7,579 bases of DNA. It comes from Candidatus Omnitrophota bacterium (GTDB taxonomy: Bacteria > Omnitrophota > Koll11 > Zapsychrales > Fredricksoniimonadaceae). Position 1 is the stretch's first letter, and the number at the start of each line of letters is the position of its first letter. The position numbers and the translations under genes are program-made. Below, piece after piece: positions 3,813-7,579 of this stretch. Below the pieces are notes generated by a model. It ran no database searches. It was not told where the DNA came from and saw only the letters and a list, made by a program, of their open reading frames with translations. The stretch covers positions 1 to 7,579 of the forward strand of contig JAHFGF010000080.1 in assembly GCA_023247595.1 (NCBI GenBank), written 5' to 3'.

Positions 3813-6463
3813 GACACCATTTTTCCCCTAATCAGTTGCCCCGCCTGTTCAACGGCAGATTGAATTTTTTCAGGGTTTTTGCTCCCGGCCTGAGCCATTT
3901 GCGGACGGCCTCCGCCGGAACCTCCCATTAAGGGCGCAATATCTTTAATCAAATCCCCTGCTTTTAAACCCTTCGCGACTAAATCATCACTGACGGTTAT
4001 CAATAAAAACGCATCCTCTTGGGTCCGGGATCCCAAGATGACAACCGCGGTTTTTGCTTTTTGTTTAATCCCGTCGGAAATTTTTCGCAAGACATCCATA
4101 CTGGCGCCCAAAAACACATGAGAAATCAATTTTGCGTTATGGACAACTGGCGCTGCTTGGATAATTTGATCCACGTCCTGCTGAATCAAGGCCATGCGCA
4201 TTTTTTCTGATTCTTTTTCAACTTCCTTAAATCTCTTAGCCAATTGCGCAACCTGAGCTGAAGTTTCAAAAACCGGTGATTTGACAATCAGCGATATGCG
4301 TTTGAGTTCATTTTCCTGCATGATCAGATATTCAAAAGTACTCATGCCGGTAAACGCCTCAATACGACGGATTCCTTGAGCCACCGCCCCTTCACTAATA
4401 ATCTTAAACGGACCAATCTGGCCTGTGATTTTTAAATGCGTTCCGCCGCAGAATTCTTTGGAAAATGGGCCAATGGTCACAATCCTGACGGTGTCGCCGT
4501 ATTTCTCGGCGAAATACGCCAGCGCTCCGGATTGTTTGGCTTTCTCAATAGGCATGGATTCTTTTTTAACCTCATGGCATCCGAGGATGTAGCGATTAAC
4601 TTTATCTTCGATCATTTTTAATTCATCAGACGCGATCGCTTGAGGATGCGTGAAATCAAAACGCAACCGGTCGTCAGCCACCAACGATCCTTGCTGTTTG
4701 ACATGTGGACCTAGAATTTCCCTTAACACCGCCTGCAAAAGATGGGTCGCCGTGTGATTGCGCATAATCGCGATTCTTCGGGCTTCATCAATCTGCGCGC
4801 CCACTTTATCCGACGCGCGGATAACGCCTTCTTCAATTACGCAGTAATGGATAAAGATATCATTAATTTTCTGGGTGTCATTAACCCGAACGCGCACTTT
4901 GGGAGCCCAAAGCGTTCCGGTATCTCCAATCTGCCCGCCGGATTCCGCGTAAAAAACGGTGTGATCCAAAATAATTTTGACCACGTCCCCTTCTTTAGCT
5001 TCGCTGATTTCCTTATCATCTTTATAAATTTTGAGAATCGTACCTTCGCAGGAATCCTGGTCATAACCAAGAAATTTAGTTTTGGGCAAATCCAATTTGA
5101 TGTCTGCGCCAGCAAACACGTCGCCGGTCATTTTGCTGCCGGCACGGGATTTTTCTTTTTGCTGATCCATCAAACTATCGTAATAATTGATCATTTTCGT
5201 CCAATCAGCATCATCTATGCCAACACTTATGGAAATTTCTCGGATTGTCGCAAGCGTCAGACCAAACGTATCCCGATACTTAAAAACAATATCTCCCAAT
5301 TCTTTAAATTGATTTCTGCTCGAATCCCTTTGTAATGGAGATCTAAAACTATGCAAAATTTCTTTGAGTTCAGGAATTCGTTCCTTGCGGACTTTCAAAT
5401 AAGATTCTTCAACGCCGCGAATAACGTTGCTGATTTCAAATTCTTTGGCAATCAAATCCGGATACGGAAAATGCATCGCCTCAACCACCGCATGAACCAA
5501 CTGATACGCAACCGGATTATGGATGCCTTTTGTAACAACCAAATCCGAAACATTAATGATCAGTTTCTTCATGACATAACCACGGCCCTCATTAGAAGGA
5601 ATAACTCCGTCACAAATGCCGATTGTAACCGCGCGCATATGATCGGCCATGATACGGCTTTCCACCTGACCTACGGAAGGAATCAATTCTTTAATCTTTT
5701 TTAAAATCGGTTCAAACAAATCGGTGTCGTAATTGCTTTTCTTTCCCTGCATGACAGCGGCCAAACGCTCCAGCCCCATCCCGGTGTCGATATTCTTAGC
5801 CGGTAACGGATCAAGGATGCCGCCGTCCTTACGGTTAAACTGGGTAAAAACTAGATTCCACACTTCGGTGAATCGGCCGCAGCTGCAATCCGGATCACAA
5901 TGCGTATTGGTGCATTTTGGATTCACACCGTAGTCATAAAAAATTTCCGAACACGGACCGCAAGGGCCGTTGGGGCCAGCTTCTTTCGCATTCGACGGCC
6001 AAAAATTACTTTTATCGCCTAATTTAACCAATCGCTCTTTGGGAAGTTTAATCTCGGCAAGCCAAATCGACTCAGCTTCGGCATCATCTTTATAAACAGA
6101 CACCCACAACTTTTCTTTTGGGATTCTCAAAATTTCAGTAAAAAATTCCCACGCCCAGGAAATGGCATCTTTCTTGAAATAATCGCCAAAAGAAAAATTG
6201 CCCAGCATCTCAAAAAACGTGTGGTGGCAATCCGTTTTTCCGACGACATCTAAATCATCGGTTCGCAGACATTTTTGGCAGGACGCGGCCCGGGTATAAC
6301 CATCAATGCGGCCTAAAAACTGCGGCTTGAATTGCTGCATGCCGGCGGTGGTAAAAAGCACGGTCGGATCGTCTTTGGGAACCAAAGAATCGCTGGGGAT
6401 AACGCTATGTCCTTTGGAGCGGAAAAACTCGAGGAATTTCTTTCTTATCTCATTGGTTGTCAT
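3809..6463 (-). CDS. alaS: AlaRS, alanine--tRNA ligase
   Basis: This is a class II synthetase that charges tRNA-Ala and clears Ser/Gly misacylation with its own editing domain. It is 884 residues, full length for the family. The catalytic core is clear: TTAGMQQFKPQFLG (38-51), RTDDLDVVGKTDCHHTFFEMLGNFSFGDYF (67-96, motif 2 region) and DTGMGLERLAAV (226-237, motif 3). A Cys-rich insert with C184, C189, C193 and C195 precedes EVWNLVF and may bind Zn. The tRNA-recognition part carries PSNEGRGYV (289-297) and D398 in RDTFGL. The usual RRIIRRA after GRGYV is here KKLIINVSD, a departure. The editing-site ligands are H570 and H574 (NHTATHLL) and C672 and H676 (CGGTH). The C-terminal domain ends with GGSGGGRPQMAQAGS (847-861). 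The gene overlaps recX upstream and hisD downstream by 4 bases each, so coupled translation along the whole run is likely. Confidence 0.98.
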   Translation of the reverse strand: MTTNEIRKKFLEFFRSKGHSVIPSDSLVPKDDPTVLFTTAGMQQFKPQFLGRIDGYTRAASCQKCLRTDDLDVVGKTDCHHTFFEMLGNFSFGDYFKKDAISWAWEFFTEILRIPKEKLWVSVYKDDAEAESIWLAEIKLPKERLVKLGDKSNFWPSNAKEAGPNGPCGPCSEIFYDYGVNPKCTNTHCDPDCSCGRFTEVWNLVFTQFNRKDGGILDPLPAKNIDTGMGLERLAAVMQGKKSNYDTDLFEPILKKIKELIPSVGQVESRIMADHMRAVTIGICDGVIPSNEGRGYVMKKLIINVSDLVVTKGIHNPVAYQLVHAVVEAMHFPYPDLIAKEFEISNVIRGVEESYLKVRKERIPELKEILHSFRSPLQRDSSRNQFKELGDIVFKYRDTFGLTLATIREISISVGIDDADWTKMINYYDSLMDQQKEKSRAGSKMTGDVFAGADIKLDLPKTKFLGYDQDSCEGTILKIYKDDKEISEAKEGDVVKIILDHTVFYAESGGQIGDTGTLWAPKVRVRVNDTQKINDIFIHYCVIEEGVIRASDKVGAQIDEARRIAIMRNHTATHLLQAVLREILGPHVKQQGSLVADDRLRFDFTHPQAIASDELKMIEDKVNRYILGCHEVKKESMPIEKAKQSGALAYFAEKYGDTVRIVTIGPFSKEFCGGTHLKITGQIGPFKIISEGAVAQGIRRIEAFTGMSTFEYLIMQENELKRISLIVKSPVFETSAQVAQLAKRFKEVEKESEKMRMALIQQDVDQIIQAAPVVHNAKLISHVFLGASMDVLRKISDGIKQKAKTAVVILGSRTQEDAFLLITVSDDLVAKGLKAGDLIKDIAPLMGGSGGGRPQMAQAGSKNPEKIQSAVEQAGQLIRGKMVS

Positions 6464-6936
6464 ATCTTCGCAATAGCCTTCTTTATTAATTCTAAACTAA
6501 AACCCCGCCTGGCTAAAAAATCAAACACTTTCTTTTTACGCTTAAAAGGTTCATCTTTTTGATACCGCACGGCCCTGCGTTGGGCCATTTCTAAAACAAC
6601 ATCGGATTGATCCAACAATTCAAACGCCAGGCTTATCTCCTCGGCGATGATGTCTTTATCAATCCCTTTTTGTTTTAATTCCAGGCTAATGCGTTGCGGG
6701 CCAAACGGCCTTGCCTGCCGGTAACGAATCCAATTTTTTGTAAACGAACGGTCGTCTAGGAACTTTTTATCCAAAAGATAATCAATAACCTGGCTAACTA
6801 TCTTTTGTTCAATCTTCTTACGCTCTAATTTTTCCCGTAATTCATAAACACTTCGCTCGCGAATTTTCAAATACCGAAAGGCAGCCGTTTTGGCCCGCGC
6901 AAACTCACGTTGTTCGTCATGATCTCTGGCAATCAT
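6460..6936 (-). CDS. recX: RecX, regulator of RecA
   Basis: RecX is a small, helical cytoplasmic protein that binds RecA filaments and modulates (usually inhibits) their growth. The protein is 158 residues, normal for the family. Its first repeat has AFRYLKIRERSVYELREKL (19-37), then VIDYLLDKKFLDDRSFTKNWI (50-70) and the family hallmark RPFGPQRISLELKQKGID (76-93). A third, Lys/Arg-rich repeat follows to the C terminus (PFKRKKKVFDFLARRGF, 129-145). Position directly behind recA supports the call. An AGGA (6946-6949) lies 9 bases before the ATG and 18 bases separate the gene from recA, so they are probably cotranscribed. The stop overlaps the alaS ATG in an ATGA. Sequence conservation in this family is weak in general, so the neighbour adds much of the confidence. 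Confidence 0.94.
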   Translation of the reverse strand: MIARDHDEQREFARAKTAAFRYLKIRERSVYELREKLERKKIEQKIVSQVIDYLLDKKFLDDRSFTKNWIRYRQARPFGPQRISLELKQKGIDKDIIAEEISLAFELLDQSDVVLEMAQRRAVRYQKDEPFKRKKKVFDFLARRGFSLELIKKAIAKI

Positions 6937-6954
6937 GCGGTCTCATCCTGGCCG

Positions 6955-7579
6955 TTAATCCTGGCCAACAGCTTTCGCCTTTGTTTCTTTCGTCGCTGGT
7001 AAATTCTGGGCTTTGAGCTTGGCGATAATCTCTTTTTCTATCTTGGCCATAATTTTCGGATTATCCTGCAGATATTTACGCGCGCTTTCCCGTCCTTGGC
7101 CGATTTTTTCATTTTCATAGGAAATCCATGCGCCGGATTTAACCAGGATTTCATAAGTCACGCCGAGATCGATAATATCGCTGACCTTAGAAATACCTTC
7201 ATTAAAATGAATTTCAAATTCCGCTTCACGAAAAGGAGCCGCGACTTTATTTTTGACAACCTTGGCCTTCACGCGGTTGGCAATAATATTTTCGCCCACT
7301 TTAATCGAATCAATTTTTCGCAAATCAATACGGACAGAGGCGTAAAATTTCAGCGCGCGCCCGCCGGTGGTGGTTTCCGGATTGCCAAACATAACGCCGA
7401 TTTTCATACGGACTTGATTGATAAAAATAACGCACGTGTTGGCTTTGTTAATAGCCGCGGTTAATTTTCGCAGTGCCTGCGACATTAACCTGGCCTGCAA
7501 ACCCATGTGGGCGTCGCCCATGTCACCTTCAATTTCCGCGCGAGGTGTTAACGCAGCGACGGAATCAATGACAATCAAG
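6955..7579 (-). CDS. recA: RecA recombinase (5' part cut by right window edge)
   Basis: RecA is the ATP-dependent recombinase for homologous recombination and SOS induction. About 208 codons are visible, from Walker B to the stop; the Walker A and N-terminal part lies beyond the right edge. The visible frame begins at Leu of [10 protein letters not shown], mid-gene, so no start codon is expected. Further motifs are [20 protein letters not shown] (loop L1 side), [19 protein letters not shown], then [16 protein letters not shown] (loop L2 and following), and [20 protein letters not shown] with a typical C-terminal helix. The tail ends in a Lys/Ala-rich stretch closing GQD rather than a strongly acidic tail. 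A 9-base direct repeat GGCCAGGAT spans the stop and the recX leader. recX follows 18 bases downstream in the usual bacterial order. Confidence 0.98.
   Translation of the reverse strand, partial: LIVIDSVAALTPRAEIEGDMGDAHMGLQARLMSQALRKLTAAINKANTCVIFINQVRMKIGVMFGNPETTTGGRALKFYASVRIDLRKIDSIKVGENIIANRVKAKVVKNKVAAPFREAEFEIHFNEGISKVSDIIDLGVTYEILVKSGAWISYENEKIGQGRESARKYLQDNPKIMAKIEKEIIAKLKAQNLPATKETKAKAVGQD

Noticed and set aside
4742..5335. 197-residue open frame on the plus strand inside alaS
   Set aside because: It lies fully antisense to a clearly conserved alaS and shows no recognisable protein motif, so it is a shadow frame.
6937..6970. 9-base direct repeat GGCCAGGAT around the recA stop as a regulatory site
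   Set aside because: One copy is the end of recA coding sequence and the other supplies the recX ribosome binding site; two copies this short are not enough for a claim.
7096..7464. Plus-strand frame of 122 residues opposite recA
   Set aside because: It is antisense to well-conserved recA sequence and has no family signature.

Overview
The window is one strand-consistent block. Every gene I can support lies on the minus strand, so transcription runs from right to left. In transcription order it holds the 3' part of recA, then recX, alaS and hisD, a 354-base non-coding stretch, hisB, a small membrane-protein gene with a DUF3592-like layout, hisH, and the 5' part of hisA, which is cut by the left edge. 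This is a bacterial chromosomal housekeeping region. recA-recX-alaS is a widespread bacterial gene order. Running straight on into a histidine operon (alaS-hisD by an ATGA overlap) is less usual. The moderate GC content and compact ATGA-coupled genes fit an uncultured, small-genome bacterium. Candidatus Omnitrophica or a relative would fit, but this is a guess that the window alone cannot settle.

The right half (2589-7579) is tightly packed. recA and recX are 18 bases apart, and recX/alaS and alaS/hisD each overlap by 4 bases. RecA is the recombinase, RecX its modulator, AlaRS charges tRNA-Ala, and HisD performs the last two steps of histidine synthesis. The left half carries HisB (IGP dehydratase), HisH (glutaminase subunit of IGP synthase) and HisA (ProFAR isomerase). 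HisF, HisH's partner, is not in the window and may lie beyond the left edge.

Two places break the packing. First, the hisD-hisB spacer (2235-2588) holds two imperfect hairpins of 119 and 117 bases. They lie in opposite orientations and share a 22-base apical motif (19 of 22 identical) at the same position in each. Their stems differ in sequence but keep the pairing. They look like two copies of one structured repeat or RNA family that I do not recognise, and they are the best candidate here for something undescribed. Second, the small membrane-protein gene between hisB and hisH is about 30% GC by hand count, against about 50% in adjacent hisB. It therefore looks acquired. It also has a T6 slippery run near its 3' end, where a -1 shift would extend the protein by about 14 residues and close the gap to hisH.

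HisB also departs from the usual metal-ligand motifs, including an HT in place of the usual HH pair near the C terminus.
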